A stretch of 64,000 bases of DNA from an uncultured Polaromonas sp. Its GTDB lineage: Bacteria; Pseudomonadota; Gammaproteobacteria; Burkholderiales; Burkholderiaceae_C. Numbering within the stretch: position 1 is the first letter of the stretch; every line of letters starts with the position of its first letter. Made by a program: the position numbers and the translations under genes. This document shows positions 54,927 to 64,000 of the stretch, in pieces. Location: the NCBI GenBank assembly GCA_937863225.1, contig CALMEI010000012.1, forward strand, positions 1-64,000, given 5' to 3'. The notes beneath the pieces are model-generated. The model saw only the letters and a program-made list of their open reading frames with translations, was not told where the DNA came from and ran no database searches.

Positions 54927-55811
54927 ATGTCAGAAAAACACCCCATCATTGCGATCACCGGCTCATCGGGCGCTGGCACATCGTCTGTGACCAAAACATT
55001 TGAAAATATTTTCCGCCGCGAAAACGTGAAAGCGGCCATCATTGAAGGTGACAGTTTTCACCGCTATGACCGCAAAGAAATGAAATTGAAAGCGGCTGAA
55101 GCAGAAAAAAATGGCGATAAAAATTTCAGTCACTTTTCTGAAGCGAACAACATGTTCCCAGAAATTGAAGCCCTCTTTCGCGACTATGGCAATACTGGCA
55201 GTGGTCAACGCCGTAAATATTTGCACAACGACCAAGAAGCCGCGCCATACAAACAAGAAGCCGGAACTTTCACGCCTTGGGAAGCGCTACCGAAAGATTC
55301 AGACTTGTTGTTTTATGAAGGATTACATGGTGGTGTGATTACACCAACGGTCAACGTTGCCCAACACCCTGATTTGCTGATTGGCGTGGTGCCGGTGGTG
55401 AACTTGGAGTGGATTCAAAAATTGTACCGTGACAAAAACCAGCGTGGTTACAGCGCCGAAGCAGTGACTGACACCATTTTGCGTCGCATGCCTGATTATG
55501 TGAACTACATCTGTCCGCAATTTGCACACACGCATGTGAACTTTCAACGCGTTCCCACGGTAGACACATCCAACCCTTTTATCGCCCGCGATATTCCTTC
55601 ACCCGACGAAAGCATGGTGGTGATTCGTTTTTCAAACCCCAAGGGCATTGACTTCCAATACCTGCGCAACATGATTGACGATTCATTCATGTCACGCGCC
55701 AATACCATTGTGGTGCCAGGCGGTAAAATGGAGCTGGCCATGCAACTCATCTTCACGCCATTTGTGTGGCGCATGATGGAGCGCCGCAAACGCGCACTCG
55801 GTACACACTGA
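54927..55811 (+). CDS. prk: Phosphoribulokinase (proteobacterial type)
   Basis: A 294-residue kinase that makes ribulose 1,5-bisphosphate, the Rubisco substrate. The P-loop is ITGSSGAGTSSVTKTFENIF, and the substrate region includes EGDSFHRYDRKEMK and ANNMFPEIEALFRDYG. Length and sequence fit class I (proteobacterial) enzymes, which respond to NADH and AMP, rather than plant-type ones. Its presence with cbbM confirms a working Calvin cycle. Confidence 0.97.
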   Translation: MSEKHPIIAITGSSGAGTSSVTKTFENIFRRENVKAAIIEGDSFHRYDRKEMKLKAAEAEKNGDKNFSHFSEANNMFPEIEALFRDYGNTGSGQRRKYLHNDQEAAPYKQEAGTFTPWEALPKDSDLLFYEGLHGGVITPTVNVAQHPDLLIGVVPVVNLEWIQKLYRDKNQRGYSAEAVTDTILRRMPDYVNYICPQFAHTHVNFQRVPTVDTSNPFIARDIPSPDESMVVIRFSNPKGIDFQYLRNMIDDSFMSRANTIVVPGGKMELAMQLIFTPFVWRMMERRKRALGTH

Positions 55812-55908
55812 AATTGGTGCCACTGAGTTCGACATCTCTGAGTTTGAACCTGCCGATTTGACTGATTTTGATACTGATACCCATTCTTAAACTTTAGCTT
55901 TTTGCCCC

Positions 55909-57978
55909 ATGACAACACCAAACCCACAACTCGCCAATGAAATGGCCAACGCCATTCGCATACTCGCCATTGATGCTGTAGAAAAAGCCAAATCGGGACA
56001 CCCCGGCGCGCCCATGGGCATGGCCGAAATTGCCGAAGTACTGTGGAATCGCCATCTGAAACACAGCCCCAGCAACCCACATTGGGCAGACCGTGACCGT
56101 TTTGTTTTGTCCAATGGTCATGGTTCGATGTTGATATATGCCTTGTTGCATTTGACGGGTTATGACTTGCCCATGAGCGAGCTGCAAAAATTCCGCCAAT
56201 TGCACAGCAAAACAGCAGGTCACCCTGAGGTGGGTGTCACACCCGGTGTAGAAACCACCACAGGCCCATTGGGGCAGGGCATTACCAACGCGGTGGGCAT
56301 GGCTTTTGCTGAAAAATTATTGGCACAAGAGTTCAACCAAGCAGACCATGCCATCGTCGATCACCACACCTATGCCTTCTTGGGCGACGGTTGCATGATG
56401 GAAGGCATCAGCCACGAAGCCTGTTCTCTGGCTGGCACCTTGCGTTTGTCCAAATTGATTGCGTTTTACGACGATAACGGCATTTCTATCGACGGACGCG
56501 GGGAAGGATGGTTCACCGACGACACGCCCAAGCGTTTCGAGAGCTATGGCTGGAACGTGATCCCTGCTGTAGACGGACATAACACGGCTGCCATTGACTC
56601 AGCCATCAAAGCCGCCAAGGCCCAAAGCGGTAAAGCCGATGGCAAACCGACTTTGATTTGCTGCAAAACCGTGATTGGTCAAGGTTCGCCCAACAAAGCG
56701 GGCACACATGATGTGCATGGCGCTGCATTGGGTGCTGCCGAAATTACCGCAACACGTGAAAAGTTAGGTTGGACTGCTGCGCCGTTTGAAATCCCAAGTC
56801 ATATCAGCGATGCATGGAACGCTGTCGCCCGCGGTAAAACTGCTGAACAAGCATGGAACGCAAAGTTTGATGCTTATAGCAAAGCCTTCCCCGCACAAGC
56901 TGCCGAATTCAAACGCCGCATGGCTGGTGATTTGTTACCCGCCTACGCTGAAAAAATCAATGCGGTTTTGGCTGAAATTGCGGCCAAACCTGATGCATTT
57001 GCGACACGCAAATCCAGCCAAAATGCACTGGATGCCATCGCACCCTTGGTGCCTGAATTCTTTGGTGGCTCTGCTGATTTGACAGGTTCTAACTTGACCA
57101 ATTTCAAGGGCTGCGTCAAAGCAGGACGCGACAAGTGGGGCAACCACATGAGCTACGGGGTGCGCGAGTTTGGCATGGCTGCCATCATGAACGGCATTGT
57201 TTTGCATGGCGGCTACATTCCATACGGTGGCACCTTTTTGACCTTCAGCGATTACTCTCGCAACGCCATTCGCATGGCCGCGTTGATGAAGCAGCGTGTC
57301 ATTCATGTGTTCACCCATGACAGCATTGGTTTGGGTGAAGACGGACCTACACACCAATCTGTCGAACATGTGCCTTCCCTGCGCATCATTCCTGGTTTGG
57401 ACACCTGGCGACCAGCCGATGGCTTAGAAACCGCTGTGGCTTGGGCGTCTGCGATCGAACGTAAAGATGGACCTAGCGCATTGGCTTTGTCACGTCAAAA
57501 CTTGCCACGTTTAACCGATGTTTCCATGGTCGCTGCTATTCGCAAAGGCGGCTATATCTTGGCCGAGGGGGCAAACCCACAAGCCATCATCGTTGCCACA
57601 GGTTCTGAAACCTCATTGGCGATGGAAGCGCATGCAGCATTGGCGGCTGAAGGCATTGCCACACGCGTGGTATCCATGCCTTGCACCAATGTATTTGACC
57701 GCCAAAGCCAAACTTACCAAGACGAAACTTTCCCCATCAATTTGCCGGTGGTGGCTGTAGAAGCAGCACACCCTGATTTTTGGCGCAAATATGTCGGTCG
57801 TTTGGGAACGGTCGTTGGCATTGCCACCTTCGGCGAATCGGCACCCGCGAAAGATTTGTACCAACACTTTGGCATCACCACTGAGCGCGTTTGCAAAGAA
57901 GTTCGCGGCTTGCTGAGCCGCCAACAAGACCGTTTGGAGAGCAAAATGCCGGCTGGGATTGTGAAATCCAGCAACTGA
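55909..57978 (+). CDS. tkt: Transketolase
   Basis: A 689-residue thiamine diphosphate enzyme of the regeneration phase. N-terminal residues [17 protein letters not shown] and the ThDP motif [13 protein letters not shown] are visible, with the second domain at [19 protein letters not shown] and the C-terminal domain at [19 protein letters not shown]. gph starts ten bases after its stop, so the two are probably cotranscribed. Confidence 0.98.
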   Translation: MTTPNPQLANEMANAIRILAIDAVEKAKSGHPGAPMGMAEIAEVLWNRHLKHSPSNPHWADRDRFVLSNGHGSMLIYALLHLTGYDLPMSELQKFRQLHSKTAGHPEVGVTPGVETTTGPLGQGITNAVGMAFAEKLLAQEFNQADHAIVDHHTYAFLGDGCMMEGISHEACSLAGTLRLSKLIAFYDDNGISIDGRGEGWFTDDTPKRFESYGWNVIPAVDGHNTAAIDSAIKAAKAQSGKADGKPTLICCKTVIGQGSPNKAGTHDVHGAALGAAEITATREKLGWTAAPFEIPSHISDAWNAVARGKTAEQAWNAKFDAYSKAFPAQAAEFKRRMAGDLLPAYAEKINAVLAEIAAKPDAFATRKSSQNALDAIAPLVPEFFGGSADLTGSNLTNFKGCVKAGRDKWGNHMSYGVREFGMAAIMNGIVLHGGYIPYGGTFLTFSDYSRNAIRMAALMKQRVIHVFTHDSIGLGEDGPTHQSVEHVPSLRIIPGLDTWRPADGLETAVAWASAIERKDGPSALALSRQNLPRLTDVSMVAAIRKGGYILAEGANPQAIIVATGSETSLAMEAHAALAAEGIATRVVSMPCTNVFDRQSQTYQDETFPINLPVVAVEAAHPDFWRKYVGRLGTVVGIATFGESAPAKDLYQHFGITTERVCKEVRGLLSRQQDRLESKMPAGIVKSSN

Positions 57979-57988
57979 TTCTGACAGC

Positions 57989-58657
57989 ATGCCTAATTTT
58001 GACCTCATCATGTTTGATTTGGATGGCACATTGGTTGAAACCGCCCCTGAAATCATGGACGCCACCAATGACACCTTGCGTCATTTCGGATTGCCAGAGG
58101 TGACGCAACAGCAAGTCAACGACTGGATAGGTCACGGCACGCGCAGTTTGTTGATTCAAGCCTTGGCTCATGTCAAAAACAGCACGGTTGAAATGATTTC
58201 AGCCAGCGATGCATTGGCGGCAAATTTGCAAGCGTTTGACACGTTTTACCAAGCGCGTTGCGGTACACGCAGCCATTTGTACCCCCAGGTACGTGAAACC
58301 ATGTTGGCCTTGCGCTCAAAAGGTGTCAAATTAGCCGTGGTCACGAACAAAGAAGGTCGTTATACCGATACCGTGTTGAATGCGCACCAACTCATGCCAT
58401 TGCTTGATAAAGTAGTCAGTGGTGATACTTTGCCTGCCAAAAAGCCTCATCCTGCGGGCATTGAAAGCTGTTTGGCTCAATTTGGCGTCGCCAAAGAACG
58501 CGCATTGTTTGTGGGCGATTCCAGCATTGATGTGGCCACTGCTCGCAATGCAAAGGTGACCGTTTGGGCGTTGCCCTATGGCTACAATATGGGTCAACCG
58601 ATTGAATCGTGTGCGCCGGACAGAGTCATCCCCGACATTTCCCCTTTGTTGCACTGA
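57989..58657 (+). CDS. gph: Phosphoglycolate phosphatase
   Basis: A 222-residue HAD phosphatase that dephosphorylates 2-phosphoglycolate formed by the oxygenase activity of Rubisco. The nucleophile loop is FDLDGTLVETAPEIMDAT, with the Lys of motif III in KKPHPAGIESCL and motif IV in FVGDSSIDVATARNA. It begins ten bases after tkt. In a cbb operon it corresponds to cbbZ. A terminator follows before gap. Confidence 0.93.
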   Translation: MPNFDLIMFDLDGTLVETAPEIMDATNDTLRHFGLPEVTQQQVNDWIGHGTRSLLIQALAHVKNSTVEMISASDALAANLQAFDTFYQARCGTRSHLYPQVRETMLALRSKGVKLAVVTNKEGRYTDTVLNAHQLMPLLDKVVSGDTLPAKKPHPAGIESCLAQFGVAKERALFVGDSSIDVATARNAKVTVWALPYGYNMGQPIESCAPDRVIPDISPLLH

Positions 58658-58710
58658 ATCCAACGAACATTAGCAATAGTTTTTAACATTTCCTCAGATT
58701 ATTAACCTCC

Positions 58711-58740
58711 GGTTTAAATCCATTTAAACCATTTTTTATT
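58711..58740 (+). terminator. Terminator between gph and gap
   Basis: A perfect eight-bp stem, GGTTTAAA (58711-58718) with TTTAAACC (58723-58730), a four-base loop, then ATTTTTTATT. It separates the upstream cbb genes from gap-pgk-fba or allows graded readthrough. Confidence 0.8.
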
Positions 58741-58751
58741 GAAAGAAAACC

Positions 58752-59762
58752 ATGACAGCAAAAATCAAAGTAGGTATCAATGGATTCGGTCGCATCGGTC
58801 GCAATGTGTTTCGTTCTGCACTCATGAGTTTCAAAGATATTGAGATCGTTGGCATCAATGACTTGTTAGAGCCTGAATACTTGGCTTACATGCTGCAATA
58901 CGATTCTGTGCATGGTCGATTCAAGGGCGGAGATATTTCTGTTGACGGCAACACTTTGATTGTGAATGGTCAACGCATTCGTTTGACACAAGAGCGTGAC
59001 CCAGCAGCCTTGAAATGGAATGAAGTCGGCGCTGAAGTCGTGATTGAATCCACTGGCTTGTTCTTAGACAAAGCTTCGGGTGAAAAACACATCGCAGCAG
59101 GCGCTAAAAAAGTCTTGTTTTCAGCACCCTCCAAAGACGACACCCCGATGTTTGTCTACGGCGTGAACGACAAAACCTATGCTGGTCAAAGCATCATCAG
59201 CAATGCATCGTGCACCACCAACTGCTTGGCGCCAGTGGCCAAGGTATTGAATGACAAATGGGGCATCAAGCGCGGTTTGATGACCACTGTACATGCTGCT
59301 ACAGCCACACAAAAAACCGTTGACGGCCCATCCAACAAAGACTGGCGCGGGGGCCGTGGTATTTTGGAAAACATCATCCCATCGTCAACTGGTGCAGCCA
59401 AGGCTGTAGGTGTGGTCATTCCTGAGCTGAACAAAAAGCTCACTGGCATGTCATTCCGTGTCCCAACATCTGACGTATCTGTGGTTGATTTGACTTGCGA
59501 GCTGAACAACGCAGCGACAATGGCCGAAATTTGTGCCGAAATGAAAGCGCAATCACAAGGCGCATTAAAAGGCGTGTTGGGCTACACCGAAGACAAAGTG
59601 GTGGCAACCGACTTCCGTGGCGAAACATGCACCAGCGTGTTTGACGCCGATGCCAGCATTGCTTTGGATGGCACCTTTGTCAAGATTGTTTCTTGGTACG
59701 ACAACGAGTGGGGCTACTCCAACAAGTGCTTGGAGATGGTTCGTGTCATGGCGAAAAAATAA
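58752..59762 (+). CDS. gap: Glyceraldehyde-3-phosphate dehydrogenase
   Basis: A 336-residue NAD(P)-dependent enzyme of the reduction phase. The Rossmann motif is [19 protein letters not shown]. The active-site cysteine is in [17 protein letters not shown] and the conserved [16 protein letters not shown] closes the chain. It starts 21 bases after the hairpin and is followed by pgk after 29 bases. Confidence 0.98.
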   Translation: MTAKIKVGINGFGRIGRNVFRSALMSFKDIEIVGINDLLEPEYLAYMLQYDSVHGRFKGGDISVDGNTLIVNGQRIRLTQERDPAALKWNEVGAEVVIESTGLFLDKASGEKHIAAGAKKVLFSAPSKDDTPMFVYGVNDKTYAGQSIISNASCTTNCLAPVAKVLNDKWGIKRGLMTTVHAATATQKTVDGPSNKDWRGGRGILENIIPSSTGAAKAVGVVIPELNKKLTGMSFRVPTSDVSVVDLTCELNNAATMAEICAEMKAQSQGALKGVLGYTEDKVVATDFRGETCTSVFDADASIALDGTFVKIVSWYDNEWGYSNKCLEMVRVMAKK

Positions 59763-59791
59763 TTGAAGCAATAAGCAAAGGTTTTTGAACA

Positions 59792-60985
59792 ATGAACGTT
59801 ATTCGCTTATCCGACCTCATCGCCAAAGGGCAAGTCAAAGGCAAGCGCGTCTTTATTCGCGCTGATTTGAACGTGCCACAAGATGACGCCGGCAACATCA
59901 CAGAAGACACCCGCATTCGCGCCTCTGTTCCATGTATTCAAATGGCTTTGGACGCTGGCGCTGCGGTGATGGTGACATCACACTTGGGGCGACCTACAGA
60001 AGGTGCATTCAAGTCAGAAGATTCATTAGCACCTGTGGCCAAACGCATGGGTGAATTGATGAAGCGCGATATCCCTGTTGTTGCCAACTGGGTGGACGGC
60101 GTCAAGCTCGAAGCAGGTCAGTTGGTGATGTTAGAAAACTGCCGCGTCAATGTGGGCGAAAAGAAAAATGCACCTGAATTAGCGCAAAAAATGGCTGCTT
60201 TGTGCGACATTTTTGTACACGATGCCTTTGGCACCGCGCACCGTGCTGAGGCGTCTACCTACGGCATTGCCCAATTTGCACCCATTGCTTGTGCTGGGCC
60301 GCTGTTGGCCGCCGAGATGGATGCGATTTCAAAAGCCTTGACAGCACCCAAGCGCCCCTTGGTGGCGATTGTGGCGGGTTCTAAAGTGTCAACCAAACTC
60401 ACCATTTTGGAAAGCTTGGCGAAAAACGTGGATCAACTCATTGTGGGTGGCGGCATCGCCAATACCTTTATGTTAGCCGCTGGTCTCAAAATTGGCAAAA
60501 GCTTGGCCGAGCCTGATTTGCTACCCGCTGCCAAAGCGGTGATTGCCGCCATGAAAGCACGCGGAGCTGACGTGCCAATCCCTACCGATGTGGTCACCGC
60601 CAAATCATTTTCACCCGATGCCATCGCAACCGTGAAAGCCGCCAGCGATGTGGCCGATGACGATTTGATTTTGGACATCGGTCCAGTCACAGCCAAGCAA
60701 TTGGCTGATCAATTGCTGAAAGCCGGCACCATCGTTTGGAACGGACCTGTGGGCGTGTTTGAATTTGCTGCTTTTGAAAATGGCACCAAAGTGATTGCAC
60801 AAGCCATTGCCGACAGCAGCGCCTTCAGCATTGCGGGCGGTGGCGACACGTTGGCAGCGATTGCCAAATACGGCATCGAAAAACAAGTGGGCTACATCAG
60901 CACTGGTGGTGGCGCATTCTTAGAAGTGTTGGAAGGTAAAACCTTGCCAGCGTTTGAAATTTTGACCAAACGCGCAACCGCATGA
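59792..60985 (+). CDS. pgk: Phosphoglycerate kinase
   Basis: A 397-residue monomeric kinase that phosphorylates 3-phosphoglycerate in the Calvin cycle. The N-terminal domain has [18 protein letters not shown] and [10 protein letters not shown], and the C-terminal nucleotide domain has [14 protein letters not shown], then [18 protein letters not shown], then [16 protein letters not shown]. All are family hallmarks. No pyruvate kinase gene lies between pgk and fba, where some relatives have one; a repeat element is there instead. Confidence 0.98.
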   Translation: MNVIRLSDLIAKGQVKGKRVFIRADLNVPQDDAGNITEDTRIRASVPCIQMALDAGAAVMVTSHLGRPTEGAFKSEDSLAPVAKRMGELMKRDIPVVANWVDGVKLEAGQLVMLENCRVNVGEKKNAPELAQKMAALCDIFVHDAFGTAHRAEASTYGIAQFAPIACAGPLLAAEMDAISKALTAPKRPLVAIVAGSKVSTKLTILESLAKNVDQLIVGGGIANTFMLAAGLKIGKSLAEPDLLPAAKAVIAAMKARGADVPIPTDVVTAKSFSPDAIATVKAASDVADDDLILDIGPVTAKQLADQLLKAGTIVWNGPVGVFEFAAFENGTKVIAQAIADSSAFSIAGGGDTLAAIAKYGIEKQVGYISTGGGAFLEVLEGKTLPAFEILTKRATA

Positions 60986-60990
60986 TTTTG

Positions 60991-61063
60991 CTTAATACTA
61001 TAAATATAATAGCGCTATAGGCAATAAATACGCCGTCTAGAGCCATATTTTATATAAATTTTT
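60991..61063 (+). repeat. Dispersed GCTAT/ATAGC repeat, copy 11
   Basis: ACTATAAATATAATAGC, GCTATAGGCAATAAATACGC, CGTCTAGAGCC and an A/T tail, in the gene direction between pgk and fba. Confidence 0.85.
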
Positions 61064-61090
61064 GAATTAACTGTTAACTAGGAGACACAC

Positions 61091-62158
61091 ATGGCACTTA
61101 TTTCCCTACGCCAACTGCTGGACCACGCGGCAGAAAACAACTACGGTTTACCCGCGTTCAACGTCAACAACATGGAACAGGTGCAAGCCATCATGCAAGC
61201 GGCAGATGCGGTGAACAGCCCAGTGATTTTGCAAGGTTCCGCCGGTGCGCGTTCGTATGCAGGCGAGCCCTTTTTGCGTCATTTGATTTTGGCTGCCATT
61301 GAGCAATACCCGCACATCCCTGTTTGTATGCACCAAGACCACGGCGCGTCACCCGGTGTTTGCTTCCGTTCCATCCAATCTGGCTTTAGCTCAGTGATGA
61401 TGGACGGCAGCTTGAAAGAAGACGGCAAAACACCGGCCAGCTATGAATACAACGTCGACGTCACCCGCCGCGTCACCGAAATGGCGCACTCTGTGGGCGT
61501 GTCGGTTGAGGGCGAATTAGGCTGCTTGGGCTCTTTAGAGACCGGCAAAGCTGGTGAAGAAGACGGTCACGGCGCAGAGGGCGTGTTAGACCATTCTGCC
61601 TTGTTGACCGACCCCGATGAAGCGGCCGACTTTGTCAGCAAAACGCAAGTGGACGCCTTGGCAATTGCCATTGGTACCAGCCACGGTGCCTACAAATTCA
61701 CCAGCAAACCCACCGGCAAAGTATTGCGTATCGATCGTGTGAAGGAAATCAACAAACGCATTCCCAGCGTCCATCTGGTGATGCATGGTTCTAGCAGCGT
61801 GCCAGAAGATTGGCTTGCCATCATCAACCAATACGGCGGCGACATGGGCGTGACCTATGGCGTGCCCGTTGACGAAATCGTTGAAGGCATCAAACACGGC
61901 GTGCGCAAAGTCAATATCGACACCGATTTGCGCATGGCCAGCACGGGCTCTATCCGTAAGTTTTTAGCCGAAGACCGCAAAAACTTTGACCCCCGCAAAT
62001 TCCTCAAAGAAGCCACCAAAGCCATGCAAGGCATTTGCGCCGCCCGCTACGAAGCCTTCGGTTCCAGCGGCATGGCCAGCAAAATCACCAAGGTCTACAG
62101 CCTAGAAACCATGCAAAAGCGCTATGACAAAGGTGAATTGGCTGCCAAAATTGTTTGA
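61091..62158 (+). CDS. fba: Fructose-bisphosphate aldolase class II
   Basis: A 355-residue metal-dependent aldolase that joins triose phosphates and, in the Calvin cycle, also forms sedoheptulose bisphosphate. Zinc ligands and active-site segments are seen in [19 protein letters not shown] and [14 protein letters not shown]. The phosphate loop region is [15 protein letters not shown], followed by [16 protein letters not shown]. The strong TAGGAG precedes the start. A terminator follows at 62228. Confidence 0.97.
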   Translation: MALISLRQLLDHAAENNYGLPAFNVNNMEQVQAIMQAADAVNSPVILQGSAGARSYAGEPFLRHLILAAIEQYPHIPVCMHQDHGASPGVCFRSIQSGFSSVMMDGSLKEDGKTPASYEYNVDVTRRVTEMAHSVGVSVEGELGCLGSLETGKAGEEDGHGAEGVLDHSALLTDPDEAADFVSKTQVDALAIAIGTSHGAYKFTSKPTGKVLRIDRVKEINKRIPSVHLVMHGSSSVPEDWLAIINQYGGDMGVTYGVPVDEIVEGIKHGVRKVNIDTDLRMASTGSIRKFLAEDRKNFDPRKFLKEATKAMQGICAARYEAFGSSGMASKITKVYSLETMQKRYDKGELAAKIV

Positions 62159-62227
62159 AAATTGTTTTAACTAATTACTTTAACTTATTCTAAAAGTACA
62201 TTGTTTTAATTAATTATTTTCACATCA

Positions 62228-62255
62228 AAAACCGCCTTTTCAGGCGGTTTTGTTT
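62228..62255 (+). terminator. Terminator after fba
   Basis: A perfect nine-bp stem, AAAACCGCC (62228-62236) with GGCGGTTTT (62243-62251), a six-base loop and a T-rich tail. It closes the Calvin-cycle run. Confidence 0.92.
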
Positions 62256-62288
62256 TGGTGCGTGCGTGCTTGGTTTTTGTCTGATATA

Positions 62289-62304
62289 CTGTAAATATAT
62301 ACAG
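62289..62304. promoter_or_regulatory. LexA (SOS) box
   Basis: CTGTAAATATATACAG matches the LexA consensus CTGT-N8-ACAG with an A/T-only centre. It lies 35 bases upstream of the Y-family polymerase start. Confidence 0.88.
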
Positions 62305-62338
62305 TTTATTAGTCTGATTCGAAACCCCATTTTGCACC

Positions 62339-63586
62339 ATGCTGCGCACGCTTTTTGTTGATTTCAACGCTTACTTTGCATCGGTTGAGCAGCAAATCAA
62401 CCCGGCGCTGCGTGGGCGGCCGGTGGGGGTTGTGCCTGTTATGGCAGAGACTTCTTGTTGCATTGCGGCGAGCTATGAAGCCAAAGCCTTTGGCATTAAA
62501 ACCGGTACCAGTGTGGCCGATGCGCGCAAAATGTGCCCAGAGATTACGCTGATTGTGGGCAAACATGAGGTCTATGTCGATTTTCACCACCGCGCGGTGG
62601 CGGCGGTTGAGCGCATTGCCCCCGTGCGCCAGGTGATGAGCATTGACGAAATGGAATGCGAATTGACCGGCTCTTGGCGCACGCGCGAGAAGGCCGAGCG
62701 CATCGCCCTGCAAATCAAACAAGAGCTGCAAAGTACGGTGGGCAGCTGCATGCGCTGCTCGATCGGCATTGCGCCCAACACCATGCTGGGCAAATTGGCT
62801 TCCGACATGCAAAAGCCCAATGGCTTGACCGTGCTGGAACTTGCCGATATTCCCAGCAAAATCATCCACTTAAAGCCCACCGCCATCAGCGGGATTGGTC
62901 CGCGCATCGAGCGCCGTCTGCAGGTCGCCAACATCGTCACCATGGCACAGCTGTACGCTGCACCCCGCGACGTGCTGCACACGGTTTGGGGTGGAGTAGG
63001 GGGCAGCGAGATGTACGATAAGCTGCGCGGCAAGTGGTACGACCCGCGCGAGGCGGTGACGCGCACCTTGGGACATTCACATGTGTTGCCGCCCGATTTG
63101 CGCAATGCACAGGGCGCTTGGGGCGTTTTGAACCGCTTGACGCAAAAAGCCGCCATGCGACTGCGCAAGCAAGGCTACTACGCCACAGGCATGCGCATTT
63201 TTGTCAAATGCAAGCGTGTGGGCGACGTGTCACACAGTTTGCAGCGCCAGGCGACGTTTTGTGAATCACAAGACACGGCGTTCTTTTTGCGCGTGTTGGC
63301 CAGGTTGTGGGCCGAATCCGCCGCCCCAGGTTTACCCCGCACATTCATACCCATGGCAACCGGTTTGGTGCTGTTTGGTTTGGTGCCGCAAGCGCAGCAC
63401 ACACCCACGCTGTTCGAGTTCAGCGCGCCGCAAACCGACCGCAGTCGTTTACACAACGCCATCGACCAGATCAACCGCCTGTACGGGAAAAACGCCTTGT
63501 ACTACGCCAGTGCCCACCACGCCTTGGACCATGCACCCATGCGCATTGCATTCACGCGAATACCGGATATTGAAACCGAGCGCTGA
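62339..63586 (+). CDS. Y-family DNA polymerase (DinB/UmuC type)
   Basis: A 415-residue translesion polymerase. The palm motif with catalytic acids is LFVDFNAYFASVEQQ near the N-terminus and SIDEMECEL near residue 100, with fingers residues SYEAKAFGIKTG. The thumb helix-hairpin-helix is ISGIGPRIERRL. The C-terminal little-finger region follows to VLFGLVPQAQ. The LexA box upstream indicates SOS control. The gene appears clearly richer in G and C than its neighbours, which may point to horizontal origin. Subfamily (DinB or UmuC) is not settled; no umuD is adjacent. Confidence 0.9.
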   Translation: MLRTLFVDFNAYFASVEQQINPALRGRPVGVVPVMAETSCCIAASYEAKAFGIKTGTSVADARKMCPEITLIVGKHEVYVDFHHRAVAAVERIAPVRQVMSIDEMECELTGSWRTREKAERIALQIKQELQSTVGSCMRCSIGIAPNTMLGKLASDMQKPNGLTVLELADIPSKIIHLKPTAISGIGPRIERRLQVANIVTMAQLYAAPRDVLHTVWGGVGGSEMYDKLRGKWYDPREAVTRTLGHSHVLPPDLRNAQGAWGVLNRLTQKAAMRLRKQGYYATGMRIFVKCKRVGDVSHSLQRQATFCESQDTAFFLRVLARLWAESAAPGLPRTFIPMATGLVLFGLVPQAQHTPTLFEFSAPQTDRSRLHNAIDQINRLYGKNALYYASAHHALDHAPMRIAFTRIPDIETER

Positions 63587-63847
63587 GTATTTCAGCCCGA
63601 AAGAGGGTTGTTGCAACCAACACCGTCGATGGACACGATTGCATGGGATGATGTTGAAGTTATCTCAAACCGCATTCATAACTTAACATAATATACATCG
63701 TATGAAGTAATAAGAAGAATATCTAAGGGTTATCCCTTGGTATTGATATTGAAAAACAAACAAGACACACCATCTCATGTACAGGGAGTTCAGTAGTTAA
63801 TTAAGGTTTGAGTTCCCAGTTTATTCACATTTATAGGGAGAATCATC
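63587..63847. other. Intergenic region before Hsp20 gene
   Basis: A 261-base A/T-rich gap. I see only a short hairpin (AAGGG-TTAT-CCCTT near 63727-63739) and a GGGAG ribosome site before the Hsp20 start. No promoter or heat-shock element could be identified with confidence. Confidence 0.5.
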
Positions 63848-64000
63848 ATGACATCACTTGTTAATCGCAATTCATTTTTAAATGACTTTTTTCGTGACAC
63901 AGCACCCAGCTTTTTCATAAAGCCTTTGCACGGTGACCAATTGCCAAATCCGGATCAAATCAAAATCGATGTGTCTGAAGGCGCCAGCAACTACACCGTG
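63848..64000 (+). CDS. Hsp20-family small heat shock protein (3' part outside window)
   Basis: The window ends inside this gene after 51 codons. MTSLVNRNSFLNDFFRDTAP is the variable N-terminal arm. QIKIDVSEGASNYTV is the first beta-strand region of an alpha-crystallin domain, which continues beyond the edge. Small heat shock proteins bind unfolded proteins as oligomers. A GGGAG ribosome site lies eight bases before the ATG at 63848. Confidence 0.85.
   Translation, partial: MTSLVNRNSFLNDFFRDTAPSFFIKPLHGDQLPNPDQIKIDVSEGASNYTV

Noticed and set aside
1-64000. CRISPR array, prophage or insertion sequence
   Set aside because: No regularly spaced repeat array, transposase, integrase or phage structural gene was seen on either strand.

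Overview
The window looks like a chromosomal segment of a sulfur-oxidising, CO2-fixing betaproteobacterium, most likely Burkholderiales close to Comamonadaceae. The evidence is the housekeeping order thrS-infC-rpmI-rplT-pheS-pheT-ihfA-merR-tRNA-Pro, a DUF3579 gene, an AprM-type APS reductase cluster, a proteobacterial Calvin-cycle operon with form II Rubisco, and a dispersed ~65 bp intergenic repeat resembling one I associate with Comamonadaceae genomes. No rRNA, prophage, transposase or CRISPR array was seen. No stretch longer than about 300 bases lacks a gene.

Layout. 1-6 kb: the start of a TPR-like exported protein, prfB with its programmed +1 frameshift, a five-gene Roadblock/small-GTPase cluster of unknown function, and a DUF4214 protein. 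6-14.3 kb: translation genes (thrS, infC with an AUA start, rpmI, rplT, pheST), ihfA, a MerR regulator and tRNA-Pro. 14.4-19.4 kb: cobQ, an eRF1-like small protein, an RNB exoribonuclease, a PhnD-like binding protein and a C40 peptidase. 19.5-26.3 kb (minus strand): SulP, SulP, FadL, an SCP2-like protein and type I sulfide:quinone oxidoreductase. 26.5-29.3 kb: phosphoesterase, rhodanese, a DsrC-family protein lacking its redox cysteines, a 53-residue protein, a SlyD-like FKBP and an unknown protein. 29.4-38.9 kb (minus strand): sat-aprM-aprB-aprA preceded by soeA-soeB-soeC, so both the APS route and direct sulfite oxidation are encoded. 39-44.3 kb: DUF3579, etfBA, acyl-CoA dehydrogenase, nitronate monooxygenase. 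44.3-46.1 kb: small exported or membrane proteins between two direct repeats. 46.2-62.2 kb: the Calvin cycle, with cbbR-cbbM-cbbQ-cbbO on the minus strand and cbbY-rpe-fbp-prk-tkt-gph-gap-pgk-fba on the plus strand. 62.3 kb to the end: a LexA-box-preceded Y-family polymerase and the start of an Hsp20 gene.

How the genes work together. Sulfide is oxidised by SQR. Sulfite is oxidised either by SoeABC, or by AprBA plus Sat through APS, yielding ATP and sulfate. SulP carriers may move sulfate or bicarbonate. The electrons and ATP feed the Calvin cycle, which is complete here for the carboxylation, reduction and most regeneration enzymes.

The most interesting signal is a conserved palindromic element, ATAACCCAATTGGGTAG. 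It lies upstream of both sat and soeA inside a 42 bp equally spaced block, with a third 17-bp match upstream of the SulP-FadL-SQR gene run. It looks like an operator for a sulfur-oxidation regulon whose regulator is not in this window. Other notable items are a 90-100 bp direct repeat flanking a 1.2 kb two-gene segment, eleven copies of the dispersed repeat, and the Roadblock/GTPase cluster.
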